A stretch of DNA of 64,000 bases from Paenibacillus radicibacter (GTDB lineage: Bacteria; Bacillota; Bacilli; Paenibacillales; NBRC-103111): the NCBI RefSeq assembly GCF_024721995.1, contig NZ_JANQBC010000010.1:62001-126000 (forward strand), read 5' to 3'. Positions 8,767 to 17,537 of this stretch are shown piece by piece (position 1 is the first letter of the stretch; every line of letters begins with the position of its first letter). Position numbers and translations under genes: made by a program. Below the pieces are notes generated by a model that saw nothing but the letters and a program-made list of their open reading frames with translations, made no database searches and was not told the DNA's origin.

Positions 8767-9720
8767 ATGAGCACATACCTAACGAAACGATTGCTGTATA
8801 TGCTTCTGATCCTATTCGGCGCGTCGATGCTTATTTTCTTCTTGTATGCACTCACGCCAGGGGATTTTGTATCCGGTAATTTAAAAATGTCAGCAGAGCG
8901 CAAAGCTGAATTACGAGAGCTGTACGGCTTAAGCAAGCCTGTATTCGAAAGATACTTGATCTGGATGAAGAACGTTTTCCAAGGTGACTTCGGATACTCG
9001 CTTGCTCAGCAAAAGCCTGTTCTTACTTTGTTTAACGAATATGTTTGGAATTCATTCTTACTTGCGATCACTTCAACATTCTTGACTTGGGCACTTGCGG
9101 TCATTATTGGTGTGATCTCGGCTTACAAGCAGTATTCGTGGTTCGACACGCTTGTGATGATTGCGATATTCGCTGCGATGTCCATTCCATCTTTCTTTAT
9201 TGGATTATTTTTAATCAAAATATTAGCGGTCGACTTCAAATGGTTGCCGCCTGGAGGCATGCTTACGACAGGCAGTAATGCCACGGGGTGGGCGTATTAC
9301 AAGGAAGTGCTGCATCATATGGCGCTGCCGGTAATTGTAATGACACTGCTTGGTGTGGGCTCACTCACGCGTTACTTCCGCAGCAACATGGTGGATGTGA
9401 TGAAGCAGGAGTACATTCGTACAGCAAGAGCGAAAGGGCTTAAAGAAAAGACGGTCCTTTACCGTCATGCTTTGCGCAATGCCTTGTTACCCGCAATTAC
9501 ACTCGTGGGATTTGAGTTACCCGGTTTATTCGGCGGCTCACTTATCATTGAGAAAATTTTCAATTGGCCGGGAATTGGCCAGCTCTACATGCAGTCATTC
9601 GGCGCGAGGGATTATCCACTCCTAATGGGATTCACTTTCTTCCTCGCCATCCTCACAATTATCGGAACGCTCTTGTCAGACATCTTGTACCATGTTGCTG
9701 ACCCGCGCGTGAAATTATAG
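8767..9720 (+). CDS. Oligopeptide ABC transporter permease, OppB/DppB type
   Basis: First membrane subunit of the importer, 317 residues with about six transmembrane helices. The N-terminus MSTYLTKRLLYMLLILFGAS is typical of DppB/OppB. The coupling-helix EAA motif is EYIRTARAKGLKEKTVLYRHALRNALLP near residues 215-245, followed by the usual LPGLFGGSLIIEKIFNWPGIG. GTAAGGAG lies 6 bases before ATG 8767; a longer reading frame starts inside the lipoprotein gene and has no support. It is 10 bases behind the lipoprotein gene and 10 bases ahead of the second permease. Confidence 0.92.
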   Translation: MSTYLTKRLLYMLLILFGASMLIFFLYALTPGDFVSGNLKMSAERKAELRELYGLSKPVFERYLIWMKNVFQGDFGYSLAQQKPVLTLFNEYVWNSFLLAITSTFLTWALAVIIGVISAYKQYSWFDTLVMIAIFAAMSIPSFFIGLFLIKILAVDFKWLPPGGMLTTGSNATGWAYYKEVLHHMALPVIVMTLLGVGSLTRYFRSNMVDVMKQEYIRTARAKGLKEKTVLYRHALRNALLPAITLVGFELPGLFGGSLIIEKIFNWPGIGQLYMQSFGARDYPLLMGFTFFLAILTIIGTLLSDILYHVADPRVKL

Positions 9721-9730
9721 GAGGATTGCG

Positions 9731-10660
9731 ATGATGTCTAATATTAGTGGTAATGTCGAACGCGTGAATGTAGAAGGAAAATCGAAGGCGAGATCCTCAC
9801 TTGGTCGTCAGGCGTGGGTGCGTCTTCGGAAGAATAAACTTGCGATGTCCGGTTGTTTATTTATGGCTGTGATGGTTCTAGCTTGTTTCATCGGGCCCCT
9901 GTTCTCCCCTTATGCGGACAGTAAGGTGAACGTGATGGCGATGAATGAAGCGCCGAGTCTGAAACATTGGTTAGGGACAGATCAACTTGGACGTGATGTG
10001 CTGACAAGACTGCTTCAAGCGGGTCGGATCTCTTTAACGGTCGGACTTGCTTCGATGTTGCTATCGGTCATTATTGGTTCACTCTTAGGTATAATCGCGG
10101 GTTATTACCGTGGTGTCGTGGATCAAGTCATTATGCGAATTGCCGATTTACTGCTTACGATTCCAAGCTTGCCGATCTTGTTCATTCTCGGTGCTTTGTT
10201 ATCGGATTGGAAAATCCCGACGGATTATCGGATGTACATCGTCATGGTGATGCTCAGTCTAGTCGGTTGGCCGGGACTGGCAAGACTTGTACGCGGACAG
10301 ATGCTTTCGCTAAGAGAAGCGGAATACATGCAAGCGACAACGGTATTAGGACTCCGTGATCGTCGTAAGCTGTTCTACCACCTGCTGCCGAATCTTTTTC
10401 CATTGTTGATTGTTGTAGCGACTTTAAGTACTGGTGGTGCGATTTTATCGGAATCGGTATTAAGTTTCTTCGGTCTTGGTGTGATGCCGCCGACGGCAAC
10501 ATGGGGCAATATGATCGATGCGGCTAACAATCTGATTGATTTCGAGAAGCGTCCTTGGCTGTGGATGCCGCCTGGTATTGCTATTTTTACAACTGTAATT
10601 GCGATTAATATTTTCGGTGATGGCTTGCGAGATGTGCTTGACCCGAAACAGAAGAAGTAG
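9731..10660 (+). CDS. Oligopeptide ABC transporter permease, OppC/DppC type
   Basis: Second permease subunit, 309 residues. It has the OppC N-terminal extension, a first helix at residues 40-60, and the DppC hallmark HWLGTDQLGRDVLTRLLQAGRISL after the first extracellular loop. The EAA loop is EYMQATTVLGLRDRRKLFYHLLPN, followed by GGAILSESVLSFFGLGVMPPTATWG. The ribosome binding site TAGGAGG overlaps the end of the preceding gene. It forms a heterodimeric channel with the OppB-type subunit. Confidence 0.92.
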   Translation: MMSNISGNVERVNVEGKSKARSSLGRQAWVRLRKNKLAMSGCLFMAVMVLACFIGPLFSPYADSKVNVMAMNEAPSLKHWLGTDQLGRDVLTRLLQAGRISLTVGLASMLLSVIIGSLLGIIAGYYRGVVDQVIMRIADLLLTIPSLPILFILGALLSDWKIPTDYRMYIVMVMLSLVGWPGLARLVRGQMLSLREAEYMQATTVLGLRDRRKLFYHLLPNLFPLLIVVATLSTGGAILSESVLSFFGLGVMPPTATWGNMIDAANNLIDFEKRPWLWMPPGIAIFTTVIAINIFGDGLRDVLDPKQKK

Positions 10661-10669
10661 GTGAGACCG

Positions 10670-11653
10670 ATGACAAATGTGCTGCAAGTAGACCATCTGA
10701 GCACCTATTTTTATACAGAAAGTGGAACGGTTAAGGCGGTAGATGATGTGAGTTTCCGTGTCCGCGAAGGCGAGACGGTCTGTATCGTTGGGGAATCGGG
10801 CTGCGGAAAAAGTATTACCGCGCTCTCGATCATGGGCCTTGTCGAAGAACCCGCTGGCAAAGTGGTAGGTGGCGATATTCAGTTCCAGCAGGATCAATTG
10901 CTAGGCATGAGCAAGAATGAGCTTCGCACGCTGCGTGGTAATGAGATGGCGATGATTTTTCAAGAACCGATGTCATCACTGAATCCTGTTCTGACCATTG
11001 GACAACAAATTATTGAGCCATTGGTCGTTCATCAGAAGTTGAGCAAGAAGGCAGCCAGACTAAAGGCGATTGAACTTATTGAACTCGTAGGTATTGCGCG
11101 TGCAGAGCAAATTTACGATTCCTATCCCCATGAACTAAGTGGGGGGATGCTGCAGCGGATTATGATTGCCATTGCGATCTCCTGTAATCCGAAGCTGCTC
11201 ATTGCCGATGAGCCAACGACTGCCCTAGATGTAACGATTCAAGCACAAATTCTAGACTTGCTACGGGAGTTAAAGGATCGTACGAAGATGTCGATTATGC
11301 TGATCACCCATGATCTTGGCGTCGTTGCTGAGATGGCAGATTACGTGATCGTGATGTACGCTGGCAAAATTGTAGAGGAAGGCGAGGTTGTTGAACTATT
11401 CAACAATCCGAAGCATCCGTATACTCAAGGCTTGCTGCGATCCAAGCCGATCTTGAACCAACGTCAAGAAGAATTGTACTCGATTCCCGGTCAAGTTCCG
11501 AATCCACTTGCTTTAACAGAGTCTTGTTATTTCCATGATCGTTGCGGGCATTGTATGTCCATATGTCAGACGAAGCAGCCGCCATTACAACAAATTGCTG
11601 ACAAGCAGCAAGTCGCATGTTGGCTGTATGAGGAGGCTATGCAACATGTCTGA
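10670..11653 (+). CDS. Oligopeptide ABC transporter ATP-binding protein, OppD/DppD type
   Basis: First ATPase subunit, 327 residues. Walker A is GESGCGKS (about residue 40), the Q-loop is FQEPMSSLNPV, the signature is LSGGMLQRI (one substitution from LSGGQ), Walker B is LLIADEPTTALD and the switch is THDLG. The C-terminal oligopeptide-transporter extension holds Cys residues (CYFHDRCGHCMSIC) that form an iron-sulfur or metal cluster in several DppD proteins. The ATG at 10670 follows GTAGGTGAG at proper distance; an in-frame GTG at 10661 abuts the previous stop. The last 8 bases overlap the next gene. Confidence 0.92.
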   Translation: MTNVLQVDHLSTYFYTESGTVKAVDDVSFRVREGETVCIVGESGCGKSITALSIMGLVEEPAGKVVGGDIQFQQDQLLGMSKNELRTLRGNEMAMIFQEPMSSLNPVLTIGQQIIEPLVVHQKLSKKAARLKAIELIELVGIARAEQIYDSYPHELSGGMLQRIMIAIAISCNPKLLIADEPTTALDVTIQAQILDLLRELKDRTKMSIMLITHDLGVVAEMADYVIVMYAGKIVEEGEVVELFNNPKHPYTQGLLRSKPILNQRQEELYSIPGQVPNPLALTESCYFHDRCGHCMSICQTKQPPLQQIADKQQVACWLYEEAMQHV

Positions 11654-12611
11654 GCCATTATTAGAAGTGAATCATCTGAAGAAATATTTCCCGATTAAGG
11701 CGGGATTACTCAGTCGAACCGTCGGTCATGTTAAAGCGGTGGATGATATTAGCTTATCGATTCGCCCTGGTGAAACGTTCGGACTCGTCGGGGAGTCTGG
11801 CAGCGGGAAAAGTACTGTGGGTAAGGCAATTTTACGTCTGACGGAGAAAACATCTGGCAGCATTCTTTTCAAAGGAACAGATCTGTATTCACTATCTGGC
11901 AAAGAATTGCGCGACATTCGTCCGAAGATGCAGCTTATTTTCCAAGATCCATACAGTTCACTCAATCCGCGCGTTCGGATCGGTGACGCTATTGGCGAAG
12001 CGTTATTCGATCATGGGATCGTGCACAAGGGTGAAGTTCGGGATCGAGTGGAGGAAGTGCTGGCACTTTGCGGATTGTCTTCCTATCATTATGATCGGTT
12101 CCCGCATGAATTCTCTGGAGGTCAGCGTCAACGGATCGGGATTGCAAGGGCTTTGATTCTAAATCCAGAGCTTATTATTGCAGACGAGCCTGTATCTGCA
12201 CTCGATGTCTCGATCCAAGCACAGATCATTAACTTGTTCCATAACTTGAAAAAATCGCGTGGACTCGCGTATTTGTTCATTTCCCACGATCTTAGTGTCG
12301 TGGAACACTTATGTTCGCGAATTGGTGTGATGTACTTAGGTTCAATGATGGAGACTGCTTCTCGTGATGAGCTATTCCGTAATCCATTACACCCGTATAC
12401 GAAAGCATTGCTATCGGCGGTTCCGATCCCAATTCCCAAGCTCAAGCGTGAGCGAATTGTGCTGCAAGGAGATATACCAAGTCCAGCAAATCCACCTACA
12501 GGTTGCAAGTTTCATACGCGCTGTCCCTATGCAGTGACACGTTGTAAGGAAGAAGTGCCAGCGTTCCGTTATGTAAGCAGCGACCACGCAGTGGCTTGCC
12601 ATTTGGTCTGA
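11646..12611 (+). CDS. Oligopeptide ABC transporter ATP-binding protein, OppF/DppF type
   Basis: Second ATPase subunit, 321 residues, with Walker A GESGSGKST, Q-loop FQDPYSSLNPR, signature FSGGQRQRI, Walker B LIIADEPVSALDVS and switch SHDLS. The C-terminal Cys-containing extension (GCKFHTRCPYAVTRCKEE) matches OppF/DppF. The ATG at 11646 overlaps the upstream gene by 8 bases and has AGGAGG 10 bases before it; a longer frame starts inside the upstream gene. It closes the operon, which ends at a hairpin shared with the convergent pgmB. Confidence 0.92.
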   Translation: MSEPLLEVNHLKKYFPIKAGLLSRTVGHVKAVDDISLSIRPGETFGLVGESGSGKSTVGKAILRLTEKTSGSILFKGTDLYSLSGKELRDIRPKMQLIFQDPYSSLNPRVRIGDAIGEALFDHGIVHKGEVRDRVEEVLALCGLSSYHYDRFPHEFSGGQRQRIGIARALILNPELIIADEPVSALDVSIQAQIINLFHNLKKSRGLAYLFISHDLSVVEHLCSRIGVMYLGSMMETASRDELFRNPLHPYTKALLSAVPIPIPKLKRERIVLQGDIPSPANPPTGCKFHTRCPYAVTRCKEEVPAFRYVSSDHAVACHLV

Positions 12612-12621
12612 TTTGAATAAA

Positions 12622-12684
12622 AAAATCCCCTTCCGTAGTGGCAGTATGAGTTGACTCATTACTGCACACAAGGAGGGGATTTTC
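12622..12684. terminator. Bidirectional terminator between the peptide transporter operon and pgmB
   Basis: AAAATCCCC pairs with GGGGATTTT around an inner hairpin GCAGTATGAGT-TG-ACTCATTACTGC. A-rich and T-rich flanks let it serve both convergent transcripts. Confidence 0.8.
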
Positions 12685-12688
12685 TTCT

Positions 12689-13330
12689 TTATACGAACTT
12701 CAACAATTCCTCTATTGAGCCAAGGCGATAGGTGGCAAGGGCACTCTTGCTGGCATCTCCAACTGCTGCGACTTGCATATCAGCTCGAAGTCCAGCCACG
12801 ACACCAGCAATCGCGTCTTCAACGACGAGACAATTTGCAGTTGCACATTCAAGCTTTGTAGCAGCAAGTAGGAACACCTCAGGATCAGGCTTGCTCTTCG
12901 TAATATGATTGCCATCGACAATAACAGCGAATCGCTCCGATAGCCCGATTTTATCCAAGATGAACGGTGCATTCTTACTGGACGAACCGACTGCAATGGC
13001 GATGCCACGTGCTTCTAGACCATCTAACGTTTCAATAACACCTGGTAGAATGTCTGTGGGTGACAGTTGATTGAGCGTTTGGCGATAGAGCCTATTCTTC
13101 TCTTCGGCTAATTCAACTCTAGTTTCCTCTGAAAATGTACGACCTTCAGCGTGGCTTAAGATAATGTGCAGACTTTCCATCCGGCTTACGCCTCGGAGTT
13201 GATGGTTAACCGTCTCATCAAACGGAATTTCGAGTCGATCCGCAATTTGTTTCCAAGCCTTGTAATGATAATCGTCCGTCGAGACAAGCACGCCATCTAG
13301 ATCGAAGATGACAGCGTTGAAGTTGTTCAT
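12689..13330 (-). CDS. pgmB: Beta-phosphoglucomutase
   Basis: HAD-superfamily enzyme interconverting beta-glucose 1-phosphate and glucose 6-phosphate during maltose or trehalose use. It has 213 residues. The N-terminal motif VIFDLDGVLVSTDDYHYKAW carries the nucleophile Asp and acid/base Asp. The cap region HQLRGVSRMESL is the beta-PGM signature, and GSSSKN (motif II), TKSKPDPEVFL (motif III) and VVEDAIAGV (motif IV) follow. It overlaps the upstream PAP2 gene by 4 bases (ATGA), so the two are cotranscribed. No maltose phosphorylase gene is visible nearby. Confidence 0.92.
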   Translation of the reverse strand: MNNFNAVIFDLDGVLVSTDDYHYKAWKQIADRLEIPFDETVNHQLRGVSRMESLHIILSHAEGRTFSEETRVELAEEKNRLYRQTLNQLSPTDILPGVIETLDGLEARGIAIAVGSSSKNAPFILDKIGLSERFAVIVDGNHITKSKPDPEVFLLAATKLECATANCLVVEDAIAGVVAGLRADMQVAAVGDASKSALATYRLGSIEELLKFV

Positions 13331-14196
13331 ACGGAAACCCCTTTTCTGGATGTCTTGGTTATAGATGATTGTTGTCCTCTGTTAAACAGCCAGTAGAAGA
13401 AGACAAGGACGCTCATGGAAATCATGAAACCAGCGGTAACATCAGATGCATAATGAGCAGAAGCGTTTATTCGGCTGACAGCGGTTAACAACCACCAAGC
13501 AAAGCCGCCGAAGAACAAAATTTTCTTCCATTTCATGGATCGGATAGCGAATAGAGAAATGGCAACGATCGTGAATGAATTTGCACTATGACCGGATGGG
13601 AAGGACTTCCCGTCTTCGCCTTGGATCAAATACCACGGTGAGAAGTTCGCATGATCCGGAGCTAAGTCACGAAATCTAACGCGTCCCCAACCTGTCTTAA
13701 TGAATTCAATCAGCAGTAAAGTGATGCAAGCATACAGAACGCTGACGTATACCATGCGAAGCAAATACTTAATATTTTCCGAGGAGAAGCGGTTGTAACC
13801 ATACACTTGAGCACCGATTGTAATGACTGCTATGATCACAATGTTCATAATCGTAAACAGCGTATGCGACTCACCCAGTTCCAATCGTTCAGCTAACATG
13901 AGAACGTTCATCCAAGTGCCAAGCACCAGAAACAACGCGCTTAATGCGAAGTGGAGGATTCTTTTGCCAAGTGATGCCCCCTTAACCCCAGCAATCATCA
14001 TAATATTACCTGCGATCACGAGTATAATAACCATTGGAACTTCACCGTAAATATAGAAGAACGAGCTGTAGGCGTTCAAGTTGTTCGCATCGATTGCAAT
14101 AGCTTTAGAAATTTGTAAATCCGTGAATGAAAACACAACTAGAAGCAGACATGCAACGGCAAGTAATAGGAGATAGTTCTTCTTCGTTAAAAGCAT
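13327..14196 (-). CDS. PAP2-family membrane phosphatase
   Basis: A 289-residue membrane protein with about six to eight hydrophobic segments. The phosphatidic-acid-phosphatase signatures are in the C-terminal half: KTGWGRVRF (motif 1, atypical at its end), FPSGHSAN (motif 2, with the catalytic acid His) and SRINASAHYASDVTAG (motif 3, SR-x5-H-x3-D, nucleophile His). Likely substrates are undecaprenyl pyrophosphate or other lipid phosphates. An unusually long N-terminal membrane part precedes the core. GAGGTGAATCG gives a good ribosome binding site. It overlaps pgmB by 4 bases, and the functional link between the two is unclear. Confidence 0.88.
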   Translation of the reverse strand: MLLTKKNYLLLLAVACLLLVVFSFTDLQISKAIAIDANNLNAYSSFFYIYGEVPMVIILVIAGNIMMIAGVKGASLGKRILHFALSALFLVLGTWMNVLMLAERLELGESHTLFTIMNIVIIAVITIGAQVYGYNRFSSENIKYLLRMVYVSVLYACITLLLIEFIKTGWGRVRFRDLAPDHANFSPWYLIQGEDGKSFPSGHSANSFTIVAISLFAIRSMKWKKILFFGGFAWWLLTAVSRINASAHYASDVTAGFMISMSVLVFFYWLFNRGQQSSITKTSRKGVSV

Positions 14197-14394
14197 CGAT
14201 TCACCTCATTATATTTTTTTTCAATCCTTGTTGTTATCTCTATTATAGAAAGCGCTTTCAATTAAGACTTTCCGATATTTAACTAAAAGTTGTCGTTCAT
14301 TTAATCAATTTATAATACCTTCTCAATCCTCTTATATGAAAAAGATTAAATATTGACCTGTCTGAGATTAAAATAAGACATTTCAAAAAAGTCG

Positions 14395-14447
14395 TTGTAT
14401 TATTATGCATCTGGTTGTATAGTATTTACTTAATTAACGTTAATTAA
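14395..14447 (+). promoter_or_regulatory. Promoter and 18-bp palindromic operator of the tetR operon
   Basis: TTGTAT (14395-14400), a 17-base spacer and TATAGT (14418-14423) form a sigma-A promoter. A perfect 18-bp palindrome TTAATTAACGTTAATTAA sits at 14430-14447, covering the predicted start of transcription and lying 21 bases before the TetR start codon. It is the likely operator of the adjacent repressor. Confidence 0.75.
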
Positions 14448-14468
14448 ATATGGAGCGTGACCTTATAC

Positions 14469-15053
14469 ATGACCAAAAATAAGCTCAAAGAAGTTGCCAT
14501 GAGGTTGTTCGGCGAGAAGGGATATGACGGGACGGCGCTTTCGGAAATTGCGAAGGAAGTCGGCGTCAAGACACCTGCGATCTATGCCTTTTATGCGAGT
14601 AAAGAAGATTTGTTCATGACGGCTTTTCGCGAGGCAATGGAAGCTTATAATGCGTTCACACATGAGCTGACCGAGGAGAAGCAGGAACTCAGCACAAGAG
14701 AGAGCTTGTATCGAATTTTAGTTCGGCAATGCGAATTTTATGAAAAGAGTCCTGAACTGAATCGATTTGCGCTGCGATCGCTGCTGTTTCCGGCCTCATT
14801 TTTAAAAGAAACGATTGAACAAGCCTTTCTTGAATCGGACAAGATGCTGACAAAAGCAATTGAAGATCGAATCGTACAAGGAATTGAGAACGGATCACTG
14901 AAAGATCGACCGGTGGAAATGCTCGTGGATAGTTTTCTCAACTTAACGGATGGACTGAGTATGGAATATTTCTATTACTCGTCTAAGGAATTGTATATGC
15001 GCAAGCTGAATAATGCGTTTGAGATGTATTGGAATGGAGCTTGTTCGTCTTAG
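14469..15053 (+). CDS. TetR/AcrR-family transcriptional regulator
   Basis: One-component repressor, 194 residues. The N-terminal helix-turn-helix spans residues 5-50 (AMRLFGEKGYDGTALSEIAKEVGVKTPAIYAFYASKEDLF, the classical TetR_N pattern). The C-terminal part is an all-helical ligand-binding and dimerisation domain without a specific match. ATG 14469 is preferred over GTG 14457, which is only 1-2 bases from GGAG. It is the first gene of an operon with a nucleobase permease, a DUF917 protein and a hydantoinase/oxoprolinase, and a perfect palindrome lies on its promoter, so it probably autoregulates and senses a substrate of that pathway. Confidence 0.9.
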   Translation: MTKNKLKEVAMRLFGEKGYDGTALSEIAKEVGVKTPAIYAFYASKEDLFMTAFREAMEAYNAFTHELTEEKQELSTRESLYRILVRQCEFYEKSPELNRFALRSLLFPASFLKETIEQAFLESDKMLTKAIEDRIVQGIENGSLKDRPVEMLVDSFLNLTDGLSMEYFYYSSKELYMRKLNNAFEMYWNGACSS

Positions 15054-15103
15054 GGCGAGCAAGCTTCTGCTAAATAATAATGACAATAAAGGAGAGGCTC
15101 AAG

Positions 15104-16411
15104 ATGAGTGAAGTAGCTCAGGTACAAAGTAACAGTTCAGCAGATTATGAAAGAGAGCCTGTTCCAGTGCATTTACGTAAAGGCTGGCTATCGATGTCAC
15201 TCGTATGGATTGCGATTGGGATTGATTTATCGGCGATGTTCTTGGGAGCAGAGCTTGGCGCAGGAATGAATTTAACAGATTCGTTAGCAGCAACATTGAT
15301 CGGTTCCGTTATTCTTGGACTTATTGGCGCCTTATGTGCGTATGTGGGAGCGAAGACGGGATTATCGACAGCGATGATCAGTCGGTTTCTGTTCGGAAAT
15401 CGCGGAGCGCTTGTTGTATCTATAGTTCTCGGAATATTCTCACTAGGTTGGTTCGGTGTGCAGGCAGGTTTCTTCGCATCGAATATGCAGACAGCATTTC
15501 AGCAGCTATGGGGAATTGATCTATCGCTAGGTTTACTGTCCTTTATTGGCGGAATGCTCATGATGTCGACAGCGATCTGGGGCTATCGTTCAATTGAGCG
15601 ACTTAGCATATGGTCAGTTCCGCTACTTATTATTTTTATCGGGATTGCGGTGTATACTGCGATTTCTACGCATGGCACAGCTGCAATGTGGGAACCGATT
15701 AGTAGTTCTCCAATTCCATTTGGTATCGCAGTATCGCTAGTTATCGGAATTTTCATTGTTGGAACGGTACTTTCACCAGATATTGCACGCTGGGCACGCA
15801 CGCCGAAACATGCGGTTATGGCGGCTTTTGTTGGATTTTTCGTAGGGAACAGCTTTATGACGATCATTGCAATCGTGCTGTCCAGAATTATGGATACAAG
15901 CGATTTAACGAATATCTTCATAATGTTAGGACTTGGACTACCGGCGATTATCGTATTGACTTTAGCCCAGTGGACGACGAATACGAGCAATCTGTACTCG
16001 GCATCTCTTGGATTTTCTGTTGTATTTAAAAAGGTACCGAAGTGGTTAATCACCGTTATTGCAGGTGTAGTGGCTACTATGCTTGCGGTGTTCGGTATTT
16101 ATGATAAATTCTTATCGTTCTTGAATGTCATCACGATGTTCGTCTCTCCTATAGGCGGGATTTACACGGCAGAATACTTGTTAGTTGATCGTAAGAAGTT
16201 TACGTTCGAAGGGATTGATCGCAATAAGAATTGGGTATTCCGTTCGCTATTCGTCTGGACAGCAGCAACGTTCTTCGCCTATTTAACAACACCTGCTGGG
16301 GATGGTTCAACACTATTCACAGTGACGAGCGTACCTGCATTAGACGCATTCATCTTCGCCTTTATCGTACAGTGGATTATCGGTAAAATTTCGGTTAAGA
16401 AAGGACAATAA
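15104..16411 (+). CDS. NCS1-family nucleobase permease (cytosine permease/CodB-like)
   Basis: A 435-residue transporter with about 12 transmembrane helices, related to CodB and other NCS1 symporters of cytosine, hydantoin, allantoin or thiamine precursors. Family features include the first-helix region IGIDLSAMFLGAELGAGMNLTDSLAATLIG and PDIARWARTPKHA. The substrate is not fixed by the sequence; the downstream hydantoinase/oxoprolinase and DUF917 genes suggest a cyclic amide such as a hydantoin, or a pyrimidine product. The start at 15104 follows AAAGGAGAGG; an in-frame ATG at 15080 precedes that site. Confidence 0.88.
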   Translation: MSEVAQVQSNSSADYEREPVPVHLRKGWLSMSLVWIAIGIDLSAMFLGAELGAGMNLTDSLAATLIGSVILGLIGALCAYVGAKTGLSTAMISRFLFGNRGALVVSIVLGIFSLGWFGVQAGFFASNMQTAFQQLWGIDLSLGLLSFIGGMLMMSTAIWGYRSIERLSIWSVPLLIIFIGIAVYTAISTHGTAAMWEPISSSPIPFGIAVSLVIGIFIVGTVLSPDIARWARTPKHAVMAAFVGFFVGNSFMTIIAIVLSRIMDTSDLTNIFIMLGLGLPAIIVLTLAQWTTNTSNLYSASLGFSVVFKKVPKWLITVIAGVVATMLAVFGIYDKFLSFLNVITMFVSPIGGIYTAEYLLVDRKKFTFEGIDRNKNWVFRSLFVWTAATFFAYLTTPAGDGSTLFTVTSVPALDAFIFAFIVQWIIGKISVKKGQ

Positions 16412-16415
16412 CATC

Positions 16416-17537
16416 ATGACGACTAACACTACATTTAAATTAACTGAATTAAACGAACAGTCCGTTCAATATATTGCAGTAGGTGCTGCAGTACTTGGCA
16501 CTGGCGGAGGTGGAGATCCGCATATCGGAAAGCTTATGGCGATTGAGGCGATTCGTAAGCATGGGCCTGTGCGCTTGATGAGCCCAGATGAGCTTAAAGA
16601 CGATGACTTGGTCGTACCATTATCCATGATTGGTGCACCAACGGTAATGAATGAGAAGATTCCTTCCATTGCCCAAATGACGAAACCTCTAGATCTTATT
16701 GAAAAAGAATTAGGTCGCAAAGTCACAGCGATTATGCCAATTGAAGTAGGCGGCGGCAACTCGCTCGTTCCCGTAATTGCAGCAGCAGAGCGTGGAATTC
16801 CGATGCTGGATGCGGATGCGATGGGACGTGCTTTTCCAGAATCGCAGATGGTGACATTTTATCTAGATGGACTAGATTGCAGCCCGATTACGATGGCGGA
16901 CGAGCGTGGTAACGGTGTGTTATTGCATGCAATCGACGGTGTGTGGGAAGAGCGCTTAGCACGTGCGATTACGATTCAGATGGGTGGATCGGCTTCGATC
17001 TGCGATTATCCAGTGACAGGTGCACAAGTGAAGCAAAGTGCGATTGCACATACGCTAACTTTAGCTTACGAGATCGGCAAAACGTTATACGAATCGAAGG
17101 AATTGAAGCAGAATCCAATCGAAGCCTTACTCAAGCAATTAGATGGTTATGCATTGTTCCACGGTAAAGCAGTCGATATTCGTCGCCGTACAGAAGGCGG
17201 ATTCACACGCGGTGAGGCGGTATTCGAAGGAACGGGCGAGCAGAAGGGGCGCACGATGAAGTTATTTTTCCAGAATGAATTCCTGCTTGCAACGGAAGAC
17301 GGCGAAGTGCTTGCTGTAACGCCTGACCTGATTTCCTTGCTGGATCAAGATACAGGTATGCCAATTACAACGGAAAACTTGAAGTACGGCGCTCGTGTAA
17401 CAGCAGTCGGTTTCCCTTGTGATCCGAAGTGGAGAACAGCTAAAGGTGTTGAAGTTGCTGGACCCCAGTACTTTGGCTATGACACGCCCTATATCCCAAT
17501 TGAACAACTAGCAGCGAAGAAAGGCGGCGATCTGTAA
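16416..17537 (+). CDS. DUF917 family protein
   Basis: This 373-residue DUF917 protein has the Gly-rich N-terminal AAVLGTGGGGDPHIGK and a central VGGGNSLVPVIAAAERGIPMLDADAMGRAFPE, both typical of the family. DUF917 genes regularly neighbour hydantoinase A/oxoprolinase genes and nucleobase permeases, as here, and are thought to act as a partner or subunit in opening cyclic amides; the exact reaction is not established. AAAGGA precedes the ATG. It is 4 bases after the permease, and its stop overlaps the next start (TAATG). Confidence 0.88.
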   Translation: MTTNTTFKLTELNEQSVQYIAVGAAVLGTGGGGDPHIGKLMAIEAIRKHGPVRLMSPDELKDDDLVVPLSMIGAPTVMNEKIPSIAQMTKPLDLIEKELGRKVTAIMPIEVGGGNSLVPVIAAAERGIPMLDADAMGRAFPESQMVTFYLDGLDCSPITMADERGNGVLLHAIDGVWEERLARAITIQMGGSASICDYPVTGAQVKQSAIAHTLTLAYEIGKTLYESKELKQNPIEALLKQLDGYALFHGKAVDIRRRTEGGFTRGEAVFEGTGEQKGRTMKLFFQNEFLLATEDGEVLAVTPDLISLLDQDTGMPITTENLKYGARVTAVGFPCDPKWRTAKGVEVAGPQYFGYDTPYIPIEQLAAKKGGDL

